Shown: positions 24,574 to 38,050 of the stretch, in pieces | Numbering within the stretch: position 1 is the first letter of the stretch | Layout of the letters: the number at the start of each line of letters is the position of its first letter | Source: Scylla paramamosain | Taxonomy: Eukaryota; Arthropoda; Malacostraca; Decapoda; Portunidae | Reading direction: 5' to 3' | DNA: 64,000 bases | Assembly (NCBI RefSeq): GCF_035594125.1 | Contig: NC_087158.1 | Location: forward strand, 5,568,501-5,632,500 | Notes under the pieces: model-generated | The model's input: the letters and a program-made list of their open reading frames with translations, nothing else | Told to the model about the DNA's origin: nothing | Databases searched by the model: none | Made by a program: the position numbers and the translations under genes

Positions 24574-26478
24574 ACCATATATGAAAAACAGAAAAAAAAC
24601 ATTACCAAAAACGAATATTATAAGTGTTTTTGAGCTTCTTAGGTAATAAAATACTGAAACACGTGATTAGTGTTTTCTTTTTCCATATAGAGTGTTTTCC
24701 ATACTTTCTAGCGCTTAGATTAAAAATATACTGAAAAACACCCGAATGACACGTTTGTGGTGATGTTCCGTTATCCCAAACAGGGTGGTTTGCATCCATT
24801 TTTTGGTTTTGCCATATAACAAGATGAAAAACACTTAAAACACACGTTTTTAATAATGTCGTCCTGTTTCTTCATATATGCTTTATATGCGTTTTGCCGA
24901 TTTGGTATGTAACATAGGGATAAACACTCATAATACACATTTTTGGCAATGTTGTTCTGTTTCTTAATGCAGACTGGTATTCACAAGTTTTAGCCTTTTG
25001 GCACATAAGCTGAAAAAAGCTCATAATACTTGTTTTCGTTAATATCGTTTAATTTCTAAATATCACGTGATTTGCATGCATTTTTGCATGCATACTCAAA
25101 ACACCCGTTATTGGTTATGCTGTTCTGTTTCTCCATAAAGGGTATTTTGCAAACGTTTTAGGGTTTTGGTGCATTAGAAGCTCAAAAAAAAAAAAAATCA
25201 AGACACATTTTGATAATGTTTTGTTTTCCCATGTATAGTGTTTTCTATGCTTTTTTTTTAGCGTTTTTGTGCCTAATATGGTCAAAAACACCCATATGAC
25301 ACGTTTTTGGTAATATCGTCTCGTTGTCCAAATTAGCGTGCTTTGCAAGCATTTTAGCGTTTTGATCCTAACAAGCTGGGAAACACTGGAAACATACGTT
25401 TTTGGTAAGGCTGTTCTCTTTCTCCATGATGGATATTTTACATACGTTTTTGTACCTAAGAAGCTGAAAGCATTAAAAACACACGTTTTAGTTAATGTTT
25501 TATTTCTTTTCCCATATAGGATGCTTTGCATGCACTTTGACGTTTTGGTACCTAAGAAATTCGAAAACACTTATAATATACGTTTTTGGTAAGGTTGTTG
25601 TAATTCTTTTTATAGGGTGCATTGTTTGCATTTTGGCGTTTAGGAATAACTGGAAAACTCTCATAATACACGTTTTATGTAATGCTGCTTCCCCATATAG
25701 AGTGTTTTGGGGTTTTGGTATCATAATACACATTTCTGTTAGAATCGTTTCGTTTCCCCATATCGGGCCCTTTGCATGGATTTTGGCGTTTTGTTATCTA
25801 AGAACCTCAAAACAATAAATACACACTTTTTTTGCTAATGTTGCATTAATGCATTTTAGCGTTTGGTGGTTAATACGCTCAAAAACACCTCAATTACACG
25901 TTGTTACCCCAAATAGAGTGGTTTGCATGCATATTAACGTTTTGTTATTTAATAAGCTGAAAAATCTTAAAGTACACGCTTTTGTAAAAAAAAAAAATTC
26001 CTCATAAAGGATGTTTTGAATGCGTTTTAGCGCTTTAGTACGTAAGATAAAAACAAAACAAAAAACATTCAAAAACATGTTTATATTTATTTATTTATTA
26101 TTTTTTTTTTTTACATATAAGGTGCTTTGCATATAAAAACACTGAAAAGACACCATTTTAGTAATGCTGTTCTCTTTTCCCATATAAAATGCCTTGCATG
26201 AACAGTAGCGTTTTCGTACCTAAGAAAATAACACGTTTTTCGTAGTGTTTTTCTGTTTCCCCATATAGATTACTATTCATATGTTTTATCGGTTTGTTAC
26301 CTAAGAAGGTGGAAAATACTCATAAAACAAAATTCTGTTAATATCGTTTCGTTTCCCCATATCGGGACGTTTGCATGCATTTCTGCGTTTTGGTACCTAT
26401 TAAGCTGGAAAACACTTATGTTATGGGTAAAGTTTCCCCATAAAGGATATTTCGCCCGCGTTTTATTGTTTTGGTACG

Positions 26479-26486
26479 TTCTCGTA
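26479..26486. other. Possible degenerate TA-CTCG-TA footprint
   Basis: The normal minus-strand text TTTTGGTACGTAAGAAG carries six extra bases here: GGTACGT-TCTCGT-AAGAAG. The insert sits at the T-A step but starts with T, not A, so it fits the footprint only with one substitution. The partner copy is deleted at this place and cannot be compared. Confidence 0.35.
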
Positions 26487-27265
26487 AGAAGTTGAAAAAT
26501 ACTCAAAAGTCACGTTTATTTTAATGTTTTCTTTTTCCCAAATAGTGTTTTATATGCTATTCTTAGTTTTGTTGCCTAATACGCTCAAAAAAACCCTAAT
26601 GACACGTTTCTGGTTAAGTCCTTTCGTTACCCCAAATAGGGTGTTTTGCAAGCATTTTGGAGTTTTGGTAAATACCAAGCAAGAAAAAACTCGAAACACA
26701 TGTTTTTCGTCATGTTGTTCTGATTCTCCATAAAGGGTGTTTTCCATGCGTTTTAGCGTTTTGGTACGTAAGAAGCTAAAAAGGAAAAAAAAACTGATAA
26801 GACACGTTTTTGGCAATGTTCTCTTCTTTTCCCATATCAGGTGCTTTGCATGCACTTTGGAATTTGTGGTACCTAACAAGATCAAAAACATTCATGATAC
26901 ACGTATTTGGTAATCTTTTTTTTTTTTTTTTTTTCATAGAGTTCTTTGCATGTATTTCGTCGTTTTGTTAGGCAATATGGGGGAAAACTCATAATAAACG
27001 TTTTTGGTATTGTTATTCGGTTTCCTCATATAGACTGATATTCACAAGTTTTAGTTTTTTGGCACATAAAAAGCTGAATAAAGCTTCTAGCGTTCTAACG
27101 TTTTGTTACATAAGCTGTAAAACAATCATAAAACACTTTTGTGTTAATATCGTTTCGCTTCCCAATATCAGTTAATTTGCATGCATTTTGGCGTTGTGTT
27201 ACCTAACAAGCTCAAAACTTTCAAAACTTCCGTTTTTAGTAATGTAATTCTTTTTCCTCATACAG

Positions 27266-27354
27266 GGTATTTTGCACGCGTTTTAACTCTTTGGTACGTA
27301 AGAGGCTCAAAAAGTCTCTTACGTACCAAAAAGTTAAAACGCGTGCAAAATACC
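27266..27354. repeat. 39-bp inverted repeat hairpin (copy A)
   Basis: The arms 27266-27304 and 27316-27354 are reverse complements with one mismatch (ACTCTTTGGTACG against CGTACCAAAAAGT) and an 11-nt loop. The right arm is a short plus-oriented piece inside a minus-oriented monomer block. The same structure is kept in the duplicate at 42860. Confidence 0.9.
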
Positions 27355-27557
27355 TCAAAAGACACTTAAAAGACACTTTTATAATAATGCCCTTTAAGGT
27401 TTTGGTACCTAACAACCTCAAAAATACTCAATACACATTTTTGGTAATGTTGCTTTGTTTCTTCATATAGGGTGCTTTGTATGCATTTTTGCATTTTGGT
27501 ACCTAATATGAGGAAAAACACTCATAATAAAAGTTTTGGTAATGTTCTATTTCTCTA

Positions 27558-27565
27558 TACGAGTA
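27558..27565. other. Candidate transposon excision footprint (TA-CGAG-TA) with empty paralogue
   Basis: This copy reads TTCTCTATACGAGTATAGAG. The duplicate at about 43,147 reads TTCTCTATATAGAGTGC. The difference is exactly six bases, ACGAGT, at a TA step. This site was therefore altered after the 22.9/36.4 kb duplication, or the partner was precisely restored. Confidence 0.72.
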
Positions 27566-30500
27566 TAGAGTGCTATTCACGTGTTTAAGCGTGTTGGTAC
27601 ATAAAAAGCTGAAAAACACTCATAATAGAAGTTTCTGTTAATATCCTTTTGTTTCCCAATGTCCGGTGATTTTCATGCATTTTGGTGTTTTGTTACCTAA
27701 CATGCTCTAAAAAATCTCAAAGTACACATTTTTGCTAATGTTTTTTTTTTTTTCCTGTTTCTCCAATGAAGAGTGTTTTGTATGCATTTCAGTGTTTTGG
27801 TAAGTACGAAGCTGAGAGATACTCAAAACACAAAGTTTTTGTAATGTTTGCTTTTCCCATACAGGATTCTCCGCATGCACTTTAGCATTTTGATACCTAA
27901 CAAGCTCAAAATTATTGTTAATACACATTTTTGGTAATGTTGTTTTATTTCTTCATATAAGGTGCTTTGCATGAACTTTACCGTTTTGGTACCTTACAAA
28001 CTCAAAAATATTCATAATACACGTAAATGGTAATATTGTTCTGTTTTTCCATATATTGTACTATTCACGTGTTTTAGCATTTTCTTACCTATGAAGTTCA
28101 AAAACACTTATAATACATATTTTATCGTTTCGTTTCTCAGAATGTATTGCATTTATTTTGGCGTTCTCGTACCTAACAAGCTCAAAACTTTCAATACACC
28201 CGTTTTTAGTAATGCTGTTCTGTTTCTTCATAAATGGTGTTATCGATGCGTTTTAGCACGTTTGGTACGTAAGAAACTCAAAAAATGTTTGAAAAGACAC
28301 ATTTTTAATAATGTTCTTTTCTTTTCCCAAATTGAGTGTTCTCCAATTATAAGTTTTTTTTTAAGTTCCTTAAGAACCAAAAAACTAAAACCCAAAAATA
28401 ACACTCTTTATAAAGAAAAAATAAATATATAAAAACACGGGAATTTTATTTTTTTTGTTATTCATCTTCATAGGTACCGAGATGCCAAAATTCAGGGAAA
28501 ATTTTGAGCAATTATGTGATACAAGAATATTATCAAAAAAGTTAATTTTAGCTTTTTTTTGGAATGTTATGTACCAAACTCTCAAGTGAATGCAAAGCCA
28601 CCTACATGAGGAAATTAAACGACTTTACGAGAAACCTTACTTTTCAGTGTTTTTCAGTATGTTAGGCACCAAAACGATAATAATATGGAAGTCACTCAAT
28701 ATGGGAATCCAAAACAAAATTACTGAAAACGTATCTTTTCCCTGTTTTACGTAGAAAAACGCTAAAAAGGATGCAAACCAACCAATATGAAGAAATAGAA
28801 TAACATTACCAAAAATGTATATTTTGAATGTTTTTGAGCTTGTTGCCTGAAAAAAAAAATGGAAAAATGGATGCAAAGTATTGCAAAACAAAAGGACATT
28901 CTGAGAAACGTGTATAATGAGTGTTTTATAGTTCCACAAGAACCAAAAGGCAAAAAACGCAAAAACTCGTGTACCTAGAGAAGTTTCTTAGATACCAAAA
29001 TGATGAAACTCATGAATAACACTTTTAATTGAAAAACAGAATTACCTTACAAAATGTGTATATTTTGAGTATTTTTCACATTCTTAGTTACGAAAATCCC
29101 AAATTACATGCGAAACTAGCTTGATGTGGGAAATAAATGACATTACCAGAAAAGTGTCTTTTGGGTGTTTTTGAGCGTTATATGCAACAAAGCACTAAAA
29201 AGCAGAACAATCACATTACATTGGAATAAAACCAAATTTTACGGAGAAACAGAACAACCTTACCAAATGAGTGTATTTTGGGTGTTTTCACATTCTTAGT
29301 TACCAAAACCCCAAATTGCATGCAAAATATTGTGGGATAAAAATGTGGGAAAAAAATGACATGAACATAAAAAAAGTTTTTTTAAGTGTTTTTGAGCGTG
29401 TTAGGAAATAAAGCACTAAAAAGCAGGGCAATCACATTATATCGGAAAAAAAAACAATTTTTACCTAGAACATCCTTTTCATATGTTTTCAGCTCCTTAC
29501 ATACAAAAACGCTAAAACGCATGCAAGACACTCTTTATGGAGAAACAGAATAACATTACCAAAAACACATATTTTGATTGTTTTTGATCATGTTACCTAT
29601 AAAAACACTTAAATACATGTTTGGGAAACGAAAAAAAACATTAGGAGAAACGTGTATTATGAGTGTTTTTAAGTTTCTTAAGTACCAAAAAGCTAAAAGC
29701 CACAAATAACACTCTTTATAAAGAAAAAAAAAAAAAAAAAAATTTTTTTTTTTGTCCTTCATATTCATAGGTACTGAGATGCCGAAAGTCTGGCAAAATT
29801 CAGGGAAATTAAGTGGAAAAAAGAACATTATGAAAAAAGTTAATTTTAGCTTTTTTACGGACTGTTATGTACCAAACCCTAAAGTGCATCCAAAGCCACC
29901 TATATGGGGAAATTACACGACTTTACCAGAAACCTTTTCTTTTTTAACATGTTAGGCATCAAAAGGATAAATAATATGGAATTCACTCAATATGGGAATG
30001 CAAAACAAAATTACTGAAAACGTGTCTTTTCGTTGTTTTACGTAGAAAAACGCTAAAACGGATGCAAACCAACCAATATGAAGAAATACAATAACGTTAC
30101 CAAAAAGGTATATTTTGAGTGTTTTTGAGCCTGTTAACCACAAAAAACGCGAAAATGGATGCAAAGCACTCTATATTGGGAAACAAAAGGACATTACGAG
30201 AAACGTGTATAATGAGGGTTTTATGGTTTCACAAGAGCAACAAGGCAAAACACGCAAAAACTCGTATATATGGATAAGTTTCTTAGATAACAAAATGCTG
30301 AAACTCATGAATAACACTCTTAATTGAGAAACAGAACAACCTTACTAATTGCGTGTATTTTGAGAGCTTTTCACATTCTTAGTTACCAAAACCCTAAATT
30401 GCATGCAAAACCAGATTTATGTGGGAAAAAATGACATTCCCAGAAAAGTGTCTTTTGAGTGTTTTTGAGCGTGATAGGCAGTAAAGCACTAAAAAGAAGG

Positions 30501-31157
30501 GCAATCATATTATATGGGAATAAAACCAATGTTTACGAAGAACTTGCCTTTATTTATTTTATAAAGCACTAAAAAGCAGTGGAATCACATTAAATTCGAA
30601 TAAAACCAATTTTTACCAAGAACTTGCCTTTAAGTGTTTTTGAGCTCCTTATATACCAAAACGCTAAAACCCCTGCAAAACACACTTCATGGAGAAACAG
30701 AATGACATTACCAAAAACATGTATTTTGAGTGTTTTTGATCATGTTATCTATAAAAACACTTAAATACATAGAAAGAACCTTATGTTTGGGAAACAAAAG
30801 GACATTACGAGAAACGTGTATTATGAGTGTTTTTAAGTTCCTTAAGTACCAAAAAGCTAAAACCCACAAATAAAACTCCTTATTTAGAAAAAAAAAAATA
30901 AATAAATAAAAAACATAATAAATAATTTTTTTTTTTGTCATTCATCTTCATAGGTACCGAGATGAAAAAATTCTGGGAAAATTCAGGGCAATTATATGAT
31001 GAAAGAGTAAAAAAAAAGTAGATTTTAGCTTTTATTTTCGGACTGTTATGTACGAAACCCTAAAGAGCATGCAAAGCCTCCTATATGAGGAAATTGAATG
31101 ACTTTACCAGAAATCTGTCTTTTTAGTGTCTTTCAGCATGTTAGACACCAAAACGAT

Positions 31158-31158
31158 A

Positions 31159-31233
<75 letters not shown>
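31158..31233. repeat. (AAT)n microsatellite expanded from an HOR seed
   Basis: The normal HOR text CGATAAATAATATGGAAGTC has grown here to about 25 AAT units with one interruption (TAAAATAAT) before AACTCACTC resumes. The seed TAAATAATA is present in every HOR unit, so this is local slippage and not an insertion. Confidence 0.95.
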
Positions 31234-31235
<2 letters not shown>

Positions 31236-32419
31236 TCACTCAATATGGAAATCCAAAACAAAATTACTTAAAACATGTCTTCTCAGTATTTTACGTAGAA
31301 AAACGCTAAAACGGATGCAAACCAACCAATATCAAGAAATAGAAAAACATTACCAAAAAGGTACATTTTGAGTGTTGTTGAGCTTGTTACCTACAAAAAA
31401 CGCGAAAATTGATGCAAAGCACTCTATATTGGGAAACAAGAACCACAAGGCAAAAAACGCAAAAACTCGTATATATGGAGAAGTTTCCTAGATACCAAAA
31501 TGATGAAACTCATGAATAACACTCTTAATTGACAAACAGAACAACCTTACTAAATGCGTGTATTTTGAGTGCTTTTCACATTCTTAGTTACCCAAAACCC
31601 AAATTGATTGCGAAACCAGCTTTATTTGGTAAAAAAAAAAAAAATGACATTTTCAGAAAAGTGTCTATTGAGTGTTTTTGAGCGTGATAGGCAGTAAAGC
31701 ACTAAAAAGAAGGGCAATCATATTATATGGGAATAAAACCAATGTTTACGAAGAACTTGCCTTTATTTGTTTTTGAGCTCCTTATATACCAAAACCCTAA
31801 AACGCATGCAAAACACACTTTATGGAGAAACAGAATAACATTACCAAAAACATGTCCTTTGAGTGTTTTTGATCATGTTACCGATAAAACGCTTAAAAAC
31901 ATGCTAAGAACCCTATTTGTAGAAAACGAAAGGACATTACGAGAAACGTGTATTATGAGTGTTTTTGAATTCATTAAATACCAAAAAGCTAAAAGCCACA
32001 AATAACTCTCTATTGAGAAAAAAAATAAAATAAATAAATAAAAAAATACGATATTTTTTTTCTTTCTTATTCATCTTCACAGGTACCGAGATGCCAAAAT
32101 TCGGGCAAAATTCATGAAATTTTGTGAAATAAGAACATTATCAAAAAAGTTAATTTTTGCTTTTTTTTTTCGACTGTTATGTAGCAAACCCTAAATATCA
32201 TGCAAAACCACCTATATGGGGAAATCAAACGTCTTTGCCAGAAAACTGTCTTATGAGTGTTTTTCAGCATGCTAGGCACCAAAACGATAAATAACATGGG
32301 AATCCAAAACAAAATTACTGAAAACGTGTCTTTTCGGTGTTTTACGTAGAAAAACGCTAAACAGATGCAAACCAACCAATATGAAAAAAAAATAGAATAA
32401 CATTACCAAAAAGGTATAT

Positions 32420-35400
32420 TTTGAGTGTTTTTGAGCTTGTTACCTACAAAAAAGGTGAAAATGCATGCAAAGCACTCCCTATTGGGAAACAAAAGGACAT
32501 GACGAGAAACGTGTATAATGAGTGTCTTATTATTTTCGAGCAAAAGAACTTGTGGTTCACAAGAACCACAAGGCAAAAAACGCAAAAACTCGTGTATAGA
32601 AAGAAGTTTTTTAGATACCAAAATTCCGAAACTCATGAATAATAATCTTAATTGAGAAACAGAACAACCTTACCAAAAGCGTGTATTTTCAGTGTTTTTC
32701 ACATTCTTAGCAAAATCCCAAAAAGCATGCGAAACTAGCTTTATGTGGGAGAAAAATGACATTACCAGAAGTGTCTTTTGAGTGTTTTTTGAGCGTGTTA
32801 GGCAATAGAGCACTAAAAAGCAGGGCAATCACATTACATGGGAATAAAACCAACTTTGACCAAGAACTTGCCATTATGTGTTTTCGAGCTCCTTACATAC
32901 CAAAACGCTAAAACGCATGCAAAACACTCCTTTATTGAGAAGCAGAAAAAAATTACAAAAAATATGTGTTTTAACTGTTTTTGATCATATTACCTATAAA
33001 AACGCTTAAATACATGCAAAGAACCCTATCTTTGGGAAACGAAAGGATATTGCGAGAATAGTGTATTATGACTGTTTTTAAGTTCCTTAAGTACCAAAAC
33101 CCACAAAAAAACACTCTTTAAAGAGAAAAATAAATAGCATTTTTTTGTATTGATTTTCGTAAGTACCGAGATACCAATATTCTGCCAAAATACAGGGAAT
33201 TTATGTGGAAAAAAGAACATTATCAAAAAAATTAATTATAGCTTTTTTTCGAATTGTTATTTACCAAACCCAAAAGTGCATGTAAAGCCACCTACATGAG
33301 GAAATGAATCTAATTTACCAGAAACCTGTCTTTTCAGTGTTTTTCAGCATGTTAGGCACCAAACCGATAAATAACAAGGAAGTCAGTCAATATGTGAATC
33401 CAAAACAAAATTACTGAAAACGTGTCTTTTCAGTGTTTTACGTAGAAAAAACGCTGAAACGGATGCAAAGCAACGAATATGAAGAAATAGAATAACATTA
33501 CCAAAAAGTTTTTTTGAGCTTTTTACCTACAAAAAACTCGAAAAAGGATGTAAAAGCACTCTATATTGGGAAGCAAAAAGGACATGTATAATGATATATG
33601 TATAATGATTGTTTTATAGTTTCACACGAACCACAAGGCAAAAAACGCAAAAACTCGTGTATATAGAGATGTTTCTTACATACCAAAATGCTGAAATGCA
33701 TGAATAACACTTTTAATTGAGAAACAGAACTACCTTACCAAATGTGTGTGTTTTGAGTGTTTTTCACATTCGTAGTTACGAAAATCCCAAATTACATGCA
33801 AAACTAGCTTTATGTGGGGAAAAAAATGATAATACCAGAATAGTGTCTTTTGAGTGTTTTTGAGCGTGATATGCAACTAAGTACTAAAAAGCAGAACAAC
33901 CACATTACATGGGAATAAAACCAACTTTTACGAAGAACTTGCCTTTAAGTGTTTTTTTAACTCCTTACATACCAAAACGCTAAAACGCATGCAAAACACC
34001 CTTCTATGGAGAAACAGGGTAACATTACCAAAACATGTATTTTCAATGTTTTTGATCTTTTTATTTATAAAAACACTTAAATACATGCAGAGAACCTTAT
34101 GTTTGGGAAACGAGAGGACATTGCGAGAAAAGTGTATTATAAGTGTTTTTAAGTTCCTTAAGTACCAAAAAAGCTAAAACCCACAAATAACACTCTTTAT
34201 AGAGAAAAAAAAATAAAATACATATATATATTTTTTTTTGTTATTCATCTTCATAGGTACTAAGATGTCAAAATCCTGTTAATATTCTTTGGGAATCGAA
34301 AACAAAAATTACTGAAAACCTGTCTTTTCGGTGTTTAACGTAGAAAAACGCTAAAACGGATGCAAACAAACCAATATGAAGAAATAGAATAACATTACCT
34401 AAAAGTGTTTTTGAGCTTGTTACCTACAAAAAAAAACGCAAAAAATGGATGTACGAGTAAACCACTACCTATTGGGAAAGAAAAGGACATTACGAGAAAT
34501 GTGTATAATGAGTGTCTTATTATTTTCGGGTAAAAGAACTTGTGGTTCACAAGAGCCACAAGGCAAAAAACGCAAAAACTCGTGTATATAAAGAAGTTTC
34601 TTAGATACCAAAATGCTGAAACTCATGAATAACAATCTTAATTCAGAAACAGAACAACATTACCAAATGCGTGTATCTTGAGTGTTTTTTCACATTCTTA
34701 GTTAGCAAAACCCCAAATATCATGCGAAACTAGCTTTATGTGGTAAAAAAATGACATTACCAGAAGTGTCTTTTGAGTGTTTTTGAGCGTGTTAGGCAAT
34801 AAAGCACTAAAAAGCAGGGCAATCATATTACATTGTAATAAAACCAACTTTTACCAAGAACTTGCCTGAAGTGTTTTTCAGCTCCTTACATACCAAATCG
34901 CTAAAACGCATGCAAAACACTCCTTTATGGAGAAGCAGAATAACATTACCAAAAACAAGTGTTTTTGAGTGTTTTTTTTTACCATGTTACCTATAAAAAC
35001 GCTTAAATACATGCAAACATGGGAAACGAAAGGACATTGCGAGAAATGTGTATTATGAATGTTTTTAAGTTCCTTAAGTACCACAACGTTAAAACCTACA
35101 AATAACACTCTTTATAGAGAAAAAATATAAATAAAAAAACATGATTTTTTTTGTTATTGATGTTCATAGGTACCAAGATGCCAATATTCTGCCAAAATTC
35201 AGGGAAATTATGTGGAAAAAATAACATTATCGAAAAAGTTAATTTTACCTTTTTTTCGGAGTTATGTATCAAACCATAAAGTTTATGCAAAGCCACCTAT
35301 TTGGAAAAATTTAACGACTTTACAAGAAACCTGTCTTTTGAGTGTTTTTCCGCATGTTAGGCACGAAAACAATAGATAATATGAAAGTCACTCAATATGG

Positions 35401-36396
35401 AAATCCAAAAACAAAATTACTGAAAACGTGTCTTTTAAAAGATTTACGTAAGAAAACAATAAAACGGATGCAAACCAACCAATATGAAAAAAAATAGAAT
35501 AACATTACCAGAAAAGTATATTCTGTGTGTTTTTGAGCTTGTTACATAAAAAAAACGCAAAAATGGATGCAAAGCACTGTATATTAGGAAAAAAAAGGAC
35601 ACAACGAGAAACGTGTATAATGAGTGTTTTATAGTTTCACCAAAATAGTTTTATAGTTTCACCAAAAAAATGGATGTAAACCACTACCTATTGGGAAAGA
35701 AAAGGACATTACGAGAAACGTGTATAATGAGTGTCTTATTATTTTCGGGTAAAAGAATTTGTGGTTCACAAGAGCCACAAGGCAAAAAACGCAAAAACTC
35801 GTGTATATAAAGAAGTTTCTAAGATACCAAAATGCTGAAACTCATGAATAACACTCTTAATCAAGAAACAGAGCAACATTACTAAATGCGTGTATTTTGA
35901 GTGATTTTTTACATTCTTAGTTACCAAAACCCCAAATTCCATGCGAAACTAGCTTTATGTGGGAAAAAAATGACATTACCAGAAAAGTATCTTTTTTTTT
36001 TGTTTTTGAGCGTGTTAGGCAATAAAGCACTAAAAAGCAGGGCAATCACATTACATGGGAATAAAAACAACTTTTACGAAGAACTTGCCTTTTAGTGTTT
36101 TTTTTTATAAGCATTTAGTAAGGTTAATCTGTTTCTCAGTTAAGTTCATGAGTTTCAGCATTTTGGTATCTAGGAAACTTCTCCATATACACGAGTTTTT
36201 GCGTTTTTTGCCTTGTTTTTTTTTTTTAACTATAAAACATTCATTATACACTTTTCTCGCAATGTCCCTTTGTTTCCCAATATAGAGTGCTTTGTATCAA
36301 TTTTTGCGTTTTTTTTTTTGTAGGTAACAAGCTCAAAAAAACTCAAAATATACTTTTTTGGTGATGTTTTTCTCCTTCTTGATATTGGTTGTTTTT
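32420..36396. other. Segmental duplication 1, copy B (partner 400-4236)
   Basis: The diagnostic text shared with 400-4236 is listed under that entry. Differences include a doubled piece near 35,640-35,830 (the TATAGTTTCACCAAAA doubling followed by a second GGATGTAAACCACTACCTA monomer) and a 6-bp TA insertion at 34452. It ends inside the inverted segment at TTGGTTGTTTTTCATC, where a filler joins it to duplication 2 copy B. Confidence 0.75.
34452..34459. other. Candidate transposon excision footprint (TA-CGAG-TA) with empty paralogue
   Basis: This site reads AATGGATGTACGAGTAAACC. The locally doubled monomer at about 35,671 reads AATGGATGTAAACCACTACC. The difference is exactly ACGAGT at a TA step, and the flanks on both sides are identical. 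Confidence 0.72.
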
Positions 36397-36420
36397 CATC
36401 TGTTTCATCAGTTCATCAGT
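36108..36420 (-). repeat. Inverted HOR segment with junction filler
   Basis: The complement of the HOR runs from about 36,108 (TTTAGTAAGGTTAATCTG) to 36,396, as at 3,939. It is followed by about 22 bases (TGTTTCATCAGTTCATCAGT) that contain CATCAGTT twice. Plus-oriented diverged monomers start at 36,421 with TCTATATGGAAAAATAGAAC. Confidence 0.82.
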
Positions 36421-37925
36421 TCTATATGGAAAAATAGAACAACATTACCAAAAACGTGTATTATCAGTGTTTTCTCCATGTTACGTACTAAAACGTCAAA
36501 TGCAGACAAGCACCCTATATGACAAAAAAAAAAAAAAAGTTTACTAAAATGGTGTATTATGAGTTGTTATTAAGATTGTTAGGTACCAAAACGCCAAAAT
36601 GCACGCAAATTGCCCTATATGTGAATAGCAAACAACAATACCAAAAGCATCTTTTCAGTAGTTAACAACCCTCCAAAATATATACAAATCACCCTATCCG
36701 GGGTTAGAAGACGACAAAAGAAAGGGTGTTTTTTGAGGATATTAGGCACCAAACGGTAAAAAGGAAGAAAAAAATTCACTATAAAATATCAAAACTGTGT
36801 ATTTTGTGTTTTTTTTAAGCTTCTTACCTACCAGAACGCTAAAACACGTGTTAAATACCCTTTAGAGAGAAAATGAACAACATTACCAAAAACGTATGAT
36901 ATGTGTGTTTTCCAGATTGTTAGGTTTAGGTATTAAAACGCCAAAATGAATTATTTGATATGTCTAAAGGAAACAATATTAACAGAAACGTGTATTATGA
37001 GCGTTTTTTTTTTAGCTTCTTATGTACCAAAACGCTAAAACATATGAATAGGAATCTATATGGAGAAACAAAACAACATTATAACTATGTTAAGTGCCAA
37101 AACGCCAAAATGCATACAAAACACCCTACATAGAGAAATCAGAACATTATCTAAAATGTGTATTATAAGTGTTTTGAGCTTGTTATTTACCAAAACGCTA
37201 AAAGTGCATACAAAAAAATCCTTCATGGAAAAGGAAAAAAATGCAAAAAAAAAAAGACCATATTGAGTGTTGTTGAGCTTCTTAGCTATCAAAACTGCAA
37301 AATGAATGAAATCACCATTTTAGAAACCGAACGAGATTACCAAAAACAACTCTTTTTGAGTGTTTTTTTTTTAAATCTTATGTACAAAAACGCTCTATAT
37401 TGGGAAAGCAAACAATATAACCAAAAACATGTATTTTAGTGTTTTTCAGCTTCTTCTTTTATAGAGAAACAGAAAACATTCTATAAAACGTGTTTATTGA
37501 ATGTTTTTGAGCTTCTTATCTACCAAAACTGCAAAATGCATGCAAAGCACGGAGCAACATTACCAGAAAGATATTTTTTGAGTGTTTTTGAGCTTCTTAT
37601 GTACCAAAACGCTAAACCGCGTGGAAAACACGTCTTATGAGGATACATTACAAAAAAAAAAAAAAAATGTGATTTGAGCGTTTTCTAGCTTGTTAGAAAC
37701 AAAAACGTGAAATTCAATGGAAATATCACGGTATTGGATAATAAAGGATATTTAAAGAGTATTATGAGTATTTTCAGCTTCTTAGGTAAAAAAAAACGCT
37801 AAAAAACGTCAATAACACACTATATCTAAAAACAGAACAACATTACCAAAAGCCTCTTTTATATGTTTTTGAGCTTCTTAGGTGCTAAATCACCAAAGTG
37901 CATGCAAAGCATCCTGTATGTAAAA

Positions 37926-38050
<125 letters not shown>

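Larger units (their letters stand above)
24670..28341 (-). repeat. Diverged satellite monomers, minus orientation
   Basis: The text is the complement of the monomer: ACACGTTTTTGGTAATGTTG, TGCTTTGCATGCATTTTGGC and GTTTTGGTACCTAACAAGCT recur at about 95-bp spacing. The block ends near 28,342, where the plus-strand HOR begins (AAGTTCCTTAAGAACCAAAA). An inverted copy pair inside it forms the hairpin at 27266. No coding region is visible. Confidence 0.88.
28342..36107 (+). repeat. Satellite HOR array, block 4
   Basis: HOR landmarks fall near 28461, 29757, 30947, 32076, 33156, 34244 and 35157. The first intervals are long (about 1,297 and 1,189 bp) because pairs or single monomers are doubled: the CACATTCTTAGTTACC to GGGCAATCACATT pair near 29,040-29,460, and the AAGCACTAAAAAG monomer near 30,485-30,625. 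One unit near 31,430 has lost about 100 bp, and one near 34,280 the ~200 bp also missing at 2,260. An AAT expansion lies at 31158. No gene is visible. Confidence 0.92.

Noticed and set aside
25740..25770. CENP-B-box-like string (TTCG... CGGG) in GTTTCGTTTCCCCATATCGG
   Set aside because: The spacing between TTCG and CGGG is 11 bases and the motif needs 7. No other monomer fits better.
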